Shown: positions 16,365-24,065 of the stretch, one piece after another
Numbering within the stretch: position 1 is the first letter of the stretch
How the letters are laid out: every line of letters starts with the position of its first letter
Assembly (NCBI RefSeq): GCF_020171625.1
Contig: NZ_JAIUZY010000005.1
Span: 490,371-554,370 of the forward strand
Source: Salipiger bermudensis
GTDB taxonomy: Bacteria; Pseudomonadota; Alphaproteobacteria; Rhodobacterales; Rhodobacteraceae
Reading direction: 5' to 3'
DNA length: 64,000 nucleotides
Program-made: the position numbers and the translations under genes
The notes under the pieces: model-generated
The model's input: only the letters and a program-made list of their open reading frames with translations
Database searches by the model: none
What the model was told of the DNA's origin: nothing

Positions 16365-17030
16365 ATGATCCGGGCCAAGACAACCATTCTTCTTTCCCTT
16401 GCCGCAGTGATGGGGCTGAGCGCCTGTACCGACGGCCAAATGATGGGCGAGAACAACCCCAATCGGAACACCAATCAGGGTGTCCTTCTCGGCGCACTGG
16501 GCGGCGCAGCCGCTGGCCGCCTGATCGGCGGCAACAACGACGACGCCGTCAAGAACTCGCTCGCCGGGGCCGCCGTGGGCGCCATCGCCGGTGGCGTGAT
16601 CGGCAGCCAGCTCGACAAGCAGGAAGCGGAACTGCGTCAGCAGCTCGGCAACGATGTCGGCATCCGCAACACCGGTGACCGCCTGATCGTGACCATGCCG
16701 CAGGACATCCTGTTCGGCTTCGACAGCGACACCCTGCGCAGCGACCTGCAGGCCGACATCCGTACCGTCGGCGCCTCGCTGCTCGAGTACCCGAACACCA
16801 GCGTTCAGGTTGTCGGCCACACCGACAGCGACGGCGATGCCGGCTACAACCAGGGCCTCTCGCAGCGTCGCGCGCAGACCGTCGCCAACGTGCTGGTCTC
16901 GAGCGGCGTGCCGTCGCGCCGCATCTCGGTCATCGGCCGCGGCGAAGCCCAGCCGATCGCGTCGAACCTGACGGCCGAGGGCAAGGCGCAGAACCGCCGC
17001 GTGGAAATCGTCATCCTGCCGAACGCCTGA
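16365..17030 (+). CDS. OmpA-family outer-membrane lipoprotein (YiaD-like)
   Basis: 221 residues. The N-terminus is a lipoprotein signal with lipobox LSAC (cysteine near residue 21). Then comes a glycine-zipper segment (LGALGGAAAGRLIGG...AGAAVGAIAGGVIGSQLD, about 42-85). Residues about 100-221 are an OmpA-like peptidoglycan-binding domain (FGFDSDTLR, VVGHTDSDGDAGYNQGLSQRRAQTVANVL, GRGEAQPIASN, NRRVEIVI). It should tether the outer membrane to peptidoglycan. The ATG follows AAGAGGC. A strong terminator lies 26 bases after the stop, so it is probably monocistronic. Confidence 0.94.
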   Translation: MIRAKTTILLSLAAVMGLSACTDGQMMGENNPNRNTNQGVLLGALGGAAAGRLIGGNNDDAVKNSLAGAAVGAIAGGVIGSQLDKQEAELRQQLGNDVGIRNTGDRLIVTMPQDILFGFDSDTLRSDLQADIRTVGASLLEYPNTSVQVVGHTDSDGDAGYNQGLSQRRAQTVANVLVSSGVPSRRISVIGRGEAQPIASNLTAEGKAQNRRVEIVILPNA

Positions 17031-17055
17031 TCCGGCGCTCTTCGGCTGACATCGG

Positions 17056-17087
17056 CGCGTCGCGGGACTGTCCCGCGGCGCGTTTTT
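17056..17087 (+). terminator. Rho-independent terminator of the OmpA-like gene
   Basis: CGCGTCGCGGGA pairs with TCCCGCGGCGCG (12 bp with one G-U pair) around a CTG loop, followed directly by TTTTT. It sits 26 bases after the stop codon. Confidence 0.85.
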
Positions 17088-17091
17088 CGTT

Positions 17092-17490
17092 TCAGAGCCG
17101 GTTCGACAGCGCGATCAGGGTGCTGTCCGGGTCGCAGAGCTAGAGCGACAGGAGTGGCCCATCGGCGCCGCCGCGACGCACCGGGCCGTCCTCGATGGCG
17201 ATCCGCTTGGCTCTGAGATGCGCCTGCCAGTCCGCCAGCGGGGTGGCGCTGAGACAGCATAGATCGCCCGCGCCCGGCGTCGGGCGCGCGGTCTTGGGCA
17301 GGAACTCGGCCCCGGCCTGATGCAGGTTGATCTTCTGGTGCCCGAAATGCAGCGCCCAGCGTCGCGTGCCGTCCGAGGGGGTGAAGCGCTCGGCCCTCAT
17401 GCCAAGCACCTCGGTATAAAAGGCGCGCTTGGCGCCAAGATCGCGCACCGTGAGGACGAGATGGTCTAGGGACTGGACGGTGGGGGCCAT
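17092..17490 (-). pseudogene. VOC (glyoxalase/bleomycin-resistance) family gene interrupted by an in-frame TAG
   Basis: The frame from ATG 17490 encodes a typical small VOC protein (SLDHLVLTVRDLGAKRAFYTEVLGM, HFGHQKINLHQAGAEF, PTPGAGDLCCLS). At 17140-17142 it meets TAG where relatives have a tyrosine in the motif S-[LVI]-Y-L-x-DPDG. After the TAG the same frame continues as LCDPDSTLIALSNRL to a TGA at 17092-17094. Read-through would give about 132 residues; the actual product would be 116 residues and lack the last beta strand, which usually holds part of the metal or substrate site. The change is a single base (TAC or TAT to TAG). It may be a recent inactivation or a sequencing error. Confidence 0.8.
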
Positions 17491-17523
17491 GGGTGGTCTA
17501 GATCCTGTTGCAGGGAGGTGCTC

Positions 17524-18321
17524 ATGCCCGACGATAAAGCCGAAACCCGCCTGACGGACAGGCTCGATCCGGCGCGTGCCAACGCGCTTCTGGCGGCGCT
17601 GGGCCGCTCCGAGCGGCTTGACGCTGGCGATGCGCTGCCGCCGTTCTTTCACCAGCTTTATTTCTGGGAGGCGCAACCGCCCGAGGGGCTGGGCCGCGAC
17701 GGCCATCCCCGCACCGGCGGCCTGATCCCCGATCTGGGCCTGCCGCGCCGCATGTGGGCCGGTGGCGCGCTGCGCTTCCTCGCGCCCCTGCGGGCCGGGA
17801 AGGAGGCCGAGAAGCGCTCGGCGCGCGAGACGGTCGCGCGCAAGACCGGCCGCAGCGGGTCGCTCGCCTTCGTCACCGTGCGGCACGAGATCCGGCAGGG
17901 CGGGGCGCTCTGCGTCGAGGAGCGGCAGGATCTCGTTTACCGCGAGGATCCCTCCCCGGACGCGCCGGCCCCGGTGCCACCCACGGCCCGCGGCGACGAG
18001 ACGCTGGCACGGATCGCGCGCTTCGACAGCACGCTGTTGTTCCGGTACTCCGCGCTGACCTTCAACGGCCACCGCATCCACTACGATGTCGACTACGCCC
18101 GTGAGGTCGAGGGTTATACCGATCTCGTGGTGCACGGACCGCTGCTGGCGCAGCTCCTGATGCTGCTGGCCGAGGAGCAGGCGCCGCTGAAGGCGTTTCG
18201 CTTCCGGGCCACCGCGCCGGTGACGCTGGGGGAGGAGGTCACGCTGTGTCGCGATGCGCGCAGCGCGTGGGTGCGCGGGGCGGACGGGCGCCAGTGCATG
18301 GCGGCGGAGCTTGAGTACTGA
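17524..18321 (+). CDS. MaoC/FAS1-like dehydratase (mesaconyl-C4-CoA hydratase-like)
   Basis: 265 residues, a double-hotdog protein of the MaoC/HTD2 type. The N-terminal half (RLDAGDALPPFFHQLYFWEAQPPEGLGRDGHPRTGGLIPDLGLPRRMWAGGALRF) is the FAS1-like dehydratase N-domain. The C-terminal half holds LLFRYSALTFNGHRIHYDVDYAREVEGYTDLVVHGPLLAQLL, the hydratase motif with the active Asp/His-type residues. Relatives hydrate acyl-CoA esters such as mesaconyl-C4-CoA; substrate here unknown. I prefer the ATG at 17524 over the GTG at 17518 because AGGGAGG (17512-17518) is then correctly spaced. It is divergent from the broken VOC gene across 33 bases. Confidence 0.85.
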   Translation: MPDDKAETRLTDRLDPARANALLAALGRSERLDAGDALPPFFHQLYFWEAQPPEGLGRDGHPRTGGLIPDLGLPRRMWAGGALRFLAPLRAGKEAEKRSARETVARKTGRSGSLAFVTVRHEIRQGGALCVEERQDLVYREDPSPDAPAPVPPTARGDETLARIARFDSTLLFRYSALTFNGHRIHYDVDYAREVEGYTDLVVHGPLLAQLLMLLAEEQAPLKAFRFRATAPVTLGEEVTLCRDARSAWVRGADGRQCMAAELEY

Positions 18322-18331
18322 GCCCTGGAAA

Positions 18332-18359
18332 GAAAAGAGCCCCCGCCGATGGCGAGGGC
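18332..18359 (-). terminator. Terminator of the sugar transferase gene, between convergent genes
   Basis: GCCCCCGCC (18339-18347) and GGCGAGGGC (18351-18359) form a 9-bp stem with one mismatch. Read on the minus strand it is followed by TCTTTTCTTT, so it suits the leftward sugar transferase gene ending at 18388. Confidence 0.75.
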
Positions 18360-18387
18360 CTTGATCGCATATCGCTGTGCGTTCGGC

Positions 18388-19080
18388 TCAGCAGCCGGTG
18401 CCGTTCAGCACGACGCGGACGGTGCGGCTGAGGATCTTGAGGTCCGTGCCGAGGGACAGCTGGCGCAGGTAGTCGGTATCGAACCCGGCGCGCTCGGCGA
18501 AGCTCGATTCGTTGCGCACCGAGATTTGCCAGAAGCCGGTGATGCCCGGGCGCAGCGCGTAGTAGGCGGTGCCGGGATAGAGGTCCTGCTGTTCGACCAT
18601 CATCGGGCGCGGTCCGACCAGCGACATGTCTCCGCGCAGCACGTTGAACAGCTGCGGCAGCTCGTCGAGCGAGGTCTTGCGGATCAGCCGGCCGATCCAG
18701 GTCACGCGCGGATCGTGGCGCAGCTTCTGGGCGTGGTTCCACTCGGCGCGGGCCGCGGGATCGCTCGCGAGATAGGCTTCGAGGCGCTTGTCCGCATCGG
18801 CCACCATCGAGCGCAGCTTGTACATGTGGAACACGCGGCCATTCCGGCCGACGCGCTTTTGCAGGTAGAAAGGCGATTTGCCGTCGAGCGCGATGAGCGC
18901 GGCAAGCACGACGGTGACGAGCAGCACCGGCAGTGCGCCCAGAAGCACGATGGTAATATCCAGAGCGCGCTTGGTGAGACGGTCGTAGGATGCGCCGATG
19001 GGGGCCGCAAACAGGGCATCATCGATAAGAGCTTCGATCCCTGAAGCGGACGGCAGCGGCCGGCGAATATGAATAGCCAA
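18388..19080 (-). CDS. Undecaprenyl-phosphate sugar-1-phosphate transferase (ExoY-like)
   Basis: 230 residues. Transfers a sugar phosphate from a UDP-sugar to undecaprenyl phosphate, the first step of exopolysaccharide repeat-unit synthesis at the inner membrane. Residues about 33-65 hold the N-terminal membrane helix (KRALDITIVLLGALPVLLVTVVLAALIALD). The cytoplasmic catalytic part follows: YLQKRVGRNGRVFHMYKLRSM, RKTSLDELPQLFNVLRGDMSLVGPRP, LRPGITGFWQ. I place the start at TTG 19080, five bases after GAGGAGG, giving AIHIRRPLP; the earlier ATG at 19170 has no ribosome site. It lies alone, 5 kb from the main polysaccharide cluster. Confidence 0.92.
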   Translation of the reverse strand: MAIHIRRPLPSASGIEALIDDALFAAPIGASYDRLTKRALDITIVLLGALPVLLVTVVLAALIALDGKSPFYLQKRVGRNGRVFHMYKLRSMVADADKRLEAYLASDPAARAEWNHAQKLRHDPRVTWIGRLIRKTSLDELPQLFNVLRGDMSLVGPRPMMVEQQDLYPGTAYYALRPGITGFWQISVRNESSFAERAGFDTDYLRQLSLGTDLKILSRTVRVVLNGTGC

Positions 19081-20052
19081 TGTAACCTCCTCGAGGCCTA
19101 AATTGACGAAGTCGCTAGCAAGGATGTTCTTCCGGCTGAACGCAGGGCGCAGCGCCCCGTGCCCCCGCAAACAGCGAAGACCGGCAAAGCGCGCGGCGCG
19201 TTCAGGCTCTCAGAAGATTTTCTGGCCGAAACAAGGCCAAAGCAAACTCACCACAACTCCCAAAATGGAAGCACCAAACCCCAGTGCCCTAGAGTGTCGA
19301 AACTGTGTCCATACGTTCGACTTGTAAGGTTATGCCTCGCACCGCCGGGTCCGGTCAACTCCATGTTTTCGCCACAATTGAAAGTTGATTTAACCTTTAG
19401 ACGTCTTGTTCACGGACCTGTGCGATGAATTGGGGCAGGCGTCTCCGGCGGGGCGGATGCCGTCTCCGGTGGAGGGTCTCGCAGCCTGCGAGGCGCACCG
19501 CTAGTCGCCTTAAAAGGGTGGTCTCGGCAGGGGTCTTGATGGAAACAGTCGAAACAACCGGGCGTAGCGCAGGTTTCGAAAAAGTAAACAAATCCAAGAG
19601 ACAGAAAGCATCGTCGCGAAAGCGCGCCCGAGCCGAGCGGCGTTGAGCCGGCTTTGGCGAGCTGGGCCGCGTCGTGGGGTAGCTTTGGAAACAGTGCCCG
19701 CGACATGGTTCGACGCGGCGAAGGTCTTTCGCAGGTTGCGCGAACCGGCCTTCGAGGCGGGCGCGGACCGGCTCAAAAGCGCGATCAGGCGACCTGAAAA
19801 AATCTTCCGAATGACACGTTAAGGAAGAGTATGTGAGATCACGGAATGTTACAGGTGTCGTTAAACACGTGAGAATCGGTCCGAATCGCGGCGTCTGAGC
19901 GCCCACGAATCGCCCAACTCGGTCCGAATCGCGCCACATTTGAGACCTCATTCGGCGAAATGGGGCAGCCGCGATCCTCAAGCTTCAGTTGCAAGCCGGG
20001 GGGGGCAGGCCTATTTCGGGCCGGTCGGTATCGATATTGGAAAGGGCCCGTC
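19081..20052. other. Long gene-free stretch between the sugar transferase and rnd
   Basis: 972 bases with lower GC than the surroundings. Several short frames occur on both strands, but all are Arg/Ser/Pro-rich shadows with no family resemblance. The stretch contains a 15-base direct repeat (19876-19890, 19919-19933), an inverted TCGAA...TTCGA pair near 19297-19322 and several TTAA-containing AT-rich patches such as TTGATTTAACCTTTAG near 19386. It probably holds the divergent promoters of the sugar transferase and rnd, and perhaps an unrecognised small RNA. Confidence 0.5.
19876..19933. repeat. 15-base direct repeat, period 43
   Basis: TCGGTCCGAATCGCG occurs exactly at 19876-19890 and 19919-19933. 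A degenerate relative (CACGAATCGCCCAAC) lies between them. The pair is 120-180 bases before rnd and could be tandem binding sites. Confidence 0.55.
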
Positions 20053-20667
20053 ATGGCGAACCACCTCTATAAGGGCGATCTTCCCGACGGGCTCGATCTT
20101 GGCCCGGTCGTGGCGATCGACTGCGAGACCATGGGGCTCGACCCGCATCGCGACCGGCTCTGCGTGATGCAGCTCTCCGCCGGGGACGGCAACGCCCACC
20201 TCGTGCAGGTGGCAAAGGGCCAGACGGAGGCGCCGAACCTCTGCCGCCTGCTGCGCGATGAGAACGTGCTGAAGCTGTTCCACTATGGCCGCTTCGACAT
20301 CGCCGCGATGTATCATGCCTTCGGCGCGCTGGCCGCGCCGGTCTACTGCACCAAGATCGCCAGCCGCCTCGTGCGCACCTATACCGACCGGCACGGACTC
20401 AAGTCGCTGACGCAGGAGTTGCTGTCGGTCGACATCTCGAAGCAGCAGCAGTCCAGCGACTGGGGCGCCGAGACCCTGACCGAGGCGCAGCGCGACTACG
20501 CCGCCTCGGACGTGCTGCACCTGCACAAGCTGCGCGAGGCGCTCGATGCCATGCTTGCCCGCGAGGGCCGCAGCGCGCTGGCGCAAAGCTGCTTCGACTT
20601 CCTGCCGACCCGGGCGCGCCTTGATCTCGAGGGCTGGCCGGGCACCGACATCTTCGCGCATTCCTGA
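20053..20667 (+). CDS. rnd: Ribonuclease D-type 3'-5' exonuclease
   Basis: 204 residues, a DEDDy exonuclease that trims RNA 3' ends. Exo I is VVAIDCETMGL (D23, E25); Exo II is LFHYGRFDIAAMY; Exo III is QRDYAASDVLHLHKL with the Y and D. It lacks the C-terminal HRDC domains of E. coli RNase D, as usual for this short alphaproteobacterial form. The ATG at 20053 starts the conserved part; the frame's extension to 19960 is unlike the family. lptC starts four bases after its stop, so it heads the lpt operon. Confidence 0.92.
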   Translation: MANHLYKGDLPDGLDLGPVVAIDCETMGLDPHRDRLCVMQLSAGDGNAHLVQVAKGQTEAPNLCRLLRDENVLKLFHYGRFDIAAMYHAFGALAAPVYCTKIASRLVRTYTDRHGLKSLTQELLSVDISKQQQSSDWGAETLTEAQRDYAASDVLHLHKLREALDAMLAREGRSALAQSCFDFLPTRARLDLEGWPGTDIFAHS

Positions 20668-20671
20668 ACCG

Positions 20672-21280
20672 ATGGCACCGCGCGGGGACACCTATTCCTA
20701 TGTGATCGGCTGGCTGAAGCTCCTTCTGCCGCTGGTGGCGCTTGCGCTGCTCTCGACCCTGTTCCTCGTCAGCCGCAGCAATGATCCGGCCCCGAGCATT
20801 CCCTTTGCCGATCCCGACAACCCCGACGGGCCGGCGCGGCAGCAGATCCTAGCGCCGCGCTATGCCGGTCTGACCGCGCGCGGCGATCAGCTTATCCTCA
20901 CGGCCGACAGCGCCGAGCCGCTGTCCGACGATCTCCAGGACGTGCTCGCGCACCAGCTCGACATCGACATCGACATGTCCGACGGCAGCCGCATCACCCT
21001 GCGCTCCGACCGGGCGGTTGTTAGCAGTGGCGAACAGAGCGCCGATCTCGAGGGTAAGGTGCGGATCGAGAGCAGCACCGGCTACCGGATCGACACCGAG
21101 CGCCTGCGCACGGCGCTCGACCAAATCGAGGCCGAGACCCTCGCGCCGGTCTCGGGCGAGGGGCCGGCGGGGAGTTTCACCGCCGGGAAGCTGACTATCA
21201 CGCCGAGCGAAACCGGCGAGGACGTGCAACTGCTTTTCACCGAAGGCGTAAACCTGATATATGATCCGAAAGATCCATAG
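20672..21280 (+). CDS. lptC: LPS export ABC transporter periplasmic protein LptC
   Basis: 202 residues. Residues about 10-32 form a single N-terminal membrane helix (VIGWLKLLLPLVALALLSTLFLVS); the remainder is a periplasmic beta-jellyroll (RYAGLTARGDQLILTADSAEPL..., ADLEGKVRIESSTGYRIDTERL). LptC passes LPS from LptB2FG to LptA. The assignment rests on membrane topology, the family sequence and its place just before lptA and lptB. It overlaps or abuts both neighbours, as in a tight operon. Confidence 0.9.
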   Translation: MAPRGDTYSYVIGWLKLLLPLVALALLSTLFLVSRSNDPAPSIPFADPDNPDGPARQQILAPRYAGLTARGDQLILTADSAEPLSDDLQDVLAHQLDIDIDMSDGSRITLRSDRAVVSSGEQSADLEGKVRIESSTGYRIDTERLRTALDQIEAETLAPVSGEGPAGSFTAGKLTITPSETGEDVQLLFTEGVNLIYDPKDP

Positions 21281-21290
21281 GGGTTCCAGC

Positions 21291-21788
21291 ATGTTCCGAT
21301 TTCTGACCTTCGCCGCCGTGCTTCTCGCCCTGTCGGGGCCGGCTCTGGCGCAGGGTGCGCAGGTCGCCTTCGGGGGGATGCAGCAGGACACCGACGCGCC
21401 GGTCGAGGTCAGCGCCGATCAGCTTGAGGTCAACCAGTCGGACGGCACCGCGCTTTATACCGGCAACGTGGTGATCGGGCAGGGCGAGATGCGGCTCGCC
21501 GCGCCGCGCGTCCTCGTGGTGTTCGACGAGGCGGGCAACCGCATCGCGCGGCTCGAGGCAAGCGGCGGGGTCACGCTGGTCAGCGGCGAAGAGGCTGCCG
21601 AGGCCGAGCGCGCCGATTACGACATCGATGACGGCAGCGTCGTGATGACGGGCAACGTTCTGCTCACGCAGGGTCCGAACGCCCTGACCTCCGAGCGCAT
21701 GATCGTGAACCTTGGTGACGGCACCGCGCAGATGACGGGGCGCGTGCGCACGGTGATCTCGCAGGGTGCGGACGACCAACAACAATAA
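21291..21788 (+). CDS. lptA: LPS periplasmic bridge protein LptA
   Basis: 165 residues. A cleavable signal peptide (MFRFLTFAAVLLALSGPALAQ) precedes an OstA-like domain built of repeating beta strands: VSADQLEVNQSDGTALYTGNVVIGQGEMRLAAPRV, then NRIARLEASGGVTLVSGEEAAEAERADYDIDDGSVVMTGNVLLTQG. It links inner- and outer-membrane LPS machinery. A start at 21261 inside lptC is possible, but the ATG at 21291 gives a clean signal peptide. Confidence 0.93.
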   Translation: MFRFLTFAAVLLALSGPALAQGAQVAFGGMQQDTDAPVEVSADQLEVNQSDGTALYTGNVVIGQGEMRLAAPRVLVVFDEAGNRIARLEASGGVTLVSGEEAAEAERADYDIDDGSVVMTGNVLLTQGPNALTSERMIVNLGDGTAQMTGRVRTVISQGADDQQQ

Positions 21789-21813
21789 TATCTGGAAGAG
21801 TAACGACGTACCG

Positions 21814-22572
21814 ATGGCCCGTCCTGATCTGACCGTGACCGAAGGCGAGAGCGGCCTGCGCGTGCGGAACCTGCGCAAGAGCTACAAGAAGCGCGTCGTG
21901 ATCCGCGACGTGACCCTCGATCTCGACCGGGGCGAGGTGGTGGCGCTGCTCGGGCCCAACGGCTCGGGCAAGACCACGACCTTTTACGCGGTGGCCGGGC
22001 TGGTGAACCCCGAGGGCGGCAAGGTCACCATCGACGGGCGCGATGCCACGTGGATGCCGATGTATCGCCGCGCCCGGCTCGGCATCGGCTACCTGCCGCA
22101 GGAGATGTCGATCTTCCGCGGCCTCTCGGTCGAGGACAACATCACCGCCGTGCTCGACATCGCCGAGCGGGACCGGCACCGCCGCCGCGAGCGGCTCGAG
22201 GAGCTTCTGGGCGAATTCTCGATCGAGCATCTGCGCCGTGCGCCCGCGCTGGCGCTGTCGGGCGGCGAGCGCCGCCGCGTCGAGATCGCCCGCTGCCTTG
22301 CCGCCAGTCCCAAGTACCTGCTGCTTGACGAACCCTTCGCCGGGGTCGATCCGATCAGCGTCAACGACATCCGGATGCTCGTCTCGGACCTCAAGACACG
22401 CGGCATCGGCGTGCTCATCACCGACCACAACGTGCGCGAAACGCTCGAGATCGTGGACCGCGCCTATATCCTGCATGACGGCAAGGTGCTGATGTCCGGC
22501 TCCCCCGCCGAGGTGGTGCAAAACGAGAATGTCCGCCGCGTCTATCTGGGCGAGAACTTCCGGATCGGCTGA
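21814..22572 (+). CDS. lptB: LPS export ABC transporter ATPase LptB
   Basis: 252 residues. Walker A GPNGSGKTT, Q-loop in YLPQEMSIFRGLSVEDNI, signature LSGGERRRVEIARCL, Walker B YLLLDEPFAGVDP and switch His in ITDHNVRET are all present. It powers LPS extraction from the inner membrane together with LptFG, which are not in this window. The ATG at 21814 fits the usual family N-terminus, with a short basic leader; the frame also runs into lptA up to 21766. In many proteobacteria rpoN follows lptB; here hpf follows directly. Confidence 0.96.
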   Translation: MARPDLTVTEGESGLRVRNLRKSYKKRVVIRDVTLDLDRGEVVALLGPNGSGKTTTFYAVAGLVNPEGGKVTIDGRDATWMPMYRRARLGIGYLPQEMSIFRGLSVEDNITAVLDIAERDRHRRRERLEELLGEFSIEHLRRAPALALSGGERRRVEIARCLAASPKYLLLDEPFAGVDPISVNDIRMLVSDLKTRGIGVLITDHNVRETLEIVDRAYILHDGKVLMSGSPAEVVQNENVRRVYLGENFRIG

Positions 22573-22769
22573 GGCGGATTCTTTCCGAGTGACTGCGCGA
22601 ATTGACGAGGGTTTGCGACAGATCATTGACAGGACGACCCGCTTTCACGTCAAATATAGCCATGACGCAGCGCAGTTTCGCATGTCTGAACGAAGCGCCT
22701 CTAGGAGAGGAAAAAAGGGGACTTTGCTGCGGTTGCCTTGCGTCTCCCATGATCCGTCACCAGATCTAA

Positions 22770-22786
22770 CCTGCCAGTAAGGCAGG
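22770..22786 (+). other. Small hairpin in the hpf leader
   Basis: CCTGCC-AGTAA-GGCAGG lies 38 bases upstream of the hpf start. No T-run follows. It could be part of the 5' untranslated region. Confidence 0.35.
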
Positions 22787-22823
22787 GACTGTAGTCGGGT
22801 CCAAAGAAGAGAAGGAAACAAAC

Positions 22824-23387
22824 ATGCGCTATCAGATCACGGGAAAGCAGATCGATATCGGCGAAGCCCTTCAGACTCACGTCAAGAACGAGCTGGGCAC
22901 GGTCCTGGAGAAGTACGCCTTCCGGCCCACGGATGCGACCATCACCTTTTCCAAAAGCGCACATGAGTATATCTGCGAAGTCACGGTACACCTGTCCACC
23001 GGCCTGACCTCTTCGGCCAAGGACAAGGCGACCGAGATTTACGCCTCCTTCGACGGTGTGGCCGAGAAGGTGGACAAGCAGCTGCGCCGCTACAAGCGCC
23101 GCCTGAAAGACCACCACAAGGATCGCGCCCAGCCCGTTGAACTCTTCGGAGCAGCCTCGTATATCCTCGCCGGCGAAGCCGAGTCGCATGATGACGAACC
23201 GGAGTCGCTGCAGCCGATCATTGTCGCGGAGATGGAGACCCAGATTCCATCGCTGACGGTGGGCGAAGCCGTTATGCAGATGGAACTGGCCGGGGCCCCC
23301 GTGCTGGTCTTCCGCAATGAGAAAAAGGATGGGGTGAACGTCGTGTATCGTCGCGACGACGGCAACATCGGCTGGATCGATCCATAA
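22824..23387 (+). CDS. hpf: Ribosome hibernation promoting factor, long form
   Basis: 187 residues. The N-terminal HPF/YfiA domain (residues 1-105: MRYQITGKQIDIGEALQTHV, DATITFSKSAHEYICEVTVHLSTGL, YASFDGVAEKVDKQLRRYKRRLKDH) binds the 30S decoding region. The C-terminal domain (about 130-187: PIIVAEMETQIPSLTVGEAVMQMELAGAPVLVFRNEKK...GNIGWIDP) mediates dimerisation, producing 100S ribosomes without RMF. It has a 251-base leader of its own, so it is probably separately promoted, as expected for a stationary-phase factor. ptsN follows after 56 bases. Confidence 0.95.
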   Translation: MRYQITGKQIDIGEALQTHVKNELGTVLEKYAFRPTDATITFSKSAHEYICEVTVHLSTGLTSSAKDKATEIYASFDGVAEKVDKQLRRYKRRLKDHHKDRAQPVELFGAASYILAGEAESHDDEPESLQPIIVAEMETQIPSLTVGEAVMQMELAGAPVLVFRNEKKDGVNVVYRRDDGNIGWIDP

Positions 23388-23443
23388 GAGATCGCCCGTG
23401 CCGCGGCCTGAATCGCCCCAGAACAGACAGTGAAAGGCGGTCT

Positions 23444-23908
23444 ATGACCTTCTTGGAACTTCTGAAACCGCAAGCGGTGAAGGTCGTTGCTGCGGCCAGC
23501 AGTAAGAAGCGCCTGATGCATGACATCGCGGATCTCGCCGAAAGCGCCTATGCGCTCTCGGCTCCCTCGGTCATCGAGGCGCTGATGGAACGCGAAAGCC
23601 TTGGCCCAACCGGTGTGGGCCATGGCGTCGCCCTTCCCCACGCCCGGATGCACGGGCTCGACCGGGTGAAGGGTGTCTTCATTCTTCTCGAAAAGCCGGT
23701 GGAGTTCGAATCCGTCGACCGTCAGCCGGTCGACGTGGTGCTGTCGCTCTTCGCCCCCGCCGATGCCGGGGTCGAGCATCTCAAGGCGCTGGCACTGGTC
23801 TCGCGCACGCTGCGCGACGCGGCGCTGTGCAACAAGCTGCGCGCCAACCCCGACGCCGCCACACTGCACGCCATCCTCACCGAGGATCGCTCGTCGCAGG
23901 CGGCCTGA
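23444..23908 (+). CDS. ptsN: PTS IIA-like nitrogen regulatory protein (EIIA-Ntr)
   Basis: 154 residues. The phosphorylated histidine is H66 in GVGHGVALPHARM. LMERESLGPTGVG and VDVVLSLFAPADAGVEHLKALALVSRTLRD complete the EIIA-Ntr pattern. It takes phosphate from PtsP/NPr and regulates K+ transport, stringent response or sensor kinases rather than importing sugar. The order lptB-hpf-ptsN is conserved; rpoN is missing from the usual place. Confidence 0.95.
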   Translation: MTFLELLKPQAVKVVAAASSKKRLMHDIADLAESAYALSAPSVIEALMERESLGPTGVGHGVALPHARMHGLDRVKGVFILLEKPVEFESVDRQPVDVVLSLFAPADAGVEHLKALALVSRTLRDAALCNKLRANPDAATLHAILTEDRSSQAA

Positions 23909-23920
23909 GCCACCGGTCCT

Positions 23921-23940
23921 CGACCGGGTGCGCCCGGTCG
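23921..23940. terminator. Hairpin after ptsN
   Basis: CGACCGGG-TGCG-CCCGGTCG forms a perfect 8-bp stem starting 13 bases after the ptsN stop. There is no T-run. It lies between convergent transcripts (ptsN and the sulfotransferase). Confidence 0.5.
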
Positions 23941-24035
23941 GCACGACCTTCGCTCACCATTCCGACATTGCAAGCCCTGCGCGCGGCGCCACCCGACGTC
24001 GCCGCGCCATTCAGTGTTGTCGGTGCCCGGCGCGG

Positions 24036-24065
24036 TCAGCCCCAGTCGCCTCAGCCCCAGTCGCC
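24036..24065. repeat. Exact 15-base tandem duplication over the sulfotransferase stop codon
   Basis: TCAGCCCCAGTCGCC is present twice in direct succession, at 24036-24050 and 24051-24065. On the minus strand each copy encodes GDWG-stop, so the gene has its last four codons plus stop duplicated. The second (outer) copy is untranslated. Confidence 0.9.

Noticed and set aside
19397..19981. 194-codon leftward frame in the long gene-free stretch
   Set aside because: Arg/Ser/Phe-rich, no family resemblance, no ribosome site; not supported as a gene.
22602..22660. TTGACG and TTGACA boxes upstream of hpf as sigma-70 promoter
   Set aside because: No -10 hexamer lies at a 16-18 base spacing from either box, so I did not list it as a promoter.
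23700..23720. GAGTTCGAATCCG resembling a tRNA T-loop
   Set aside because: It lies inside ptsN in frame with conserved residues and no cloverleaf can be drawn.
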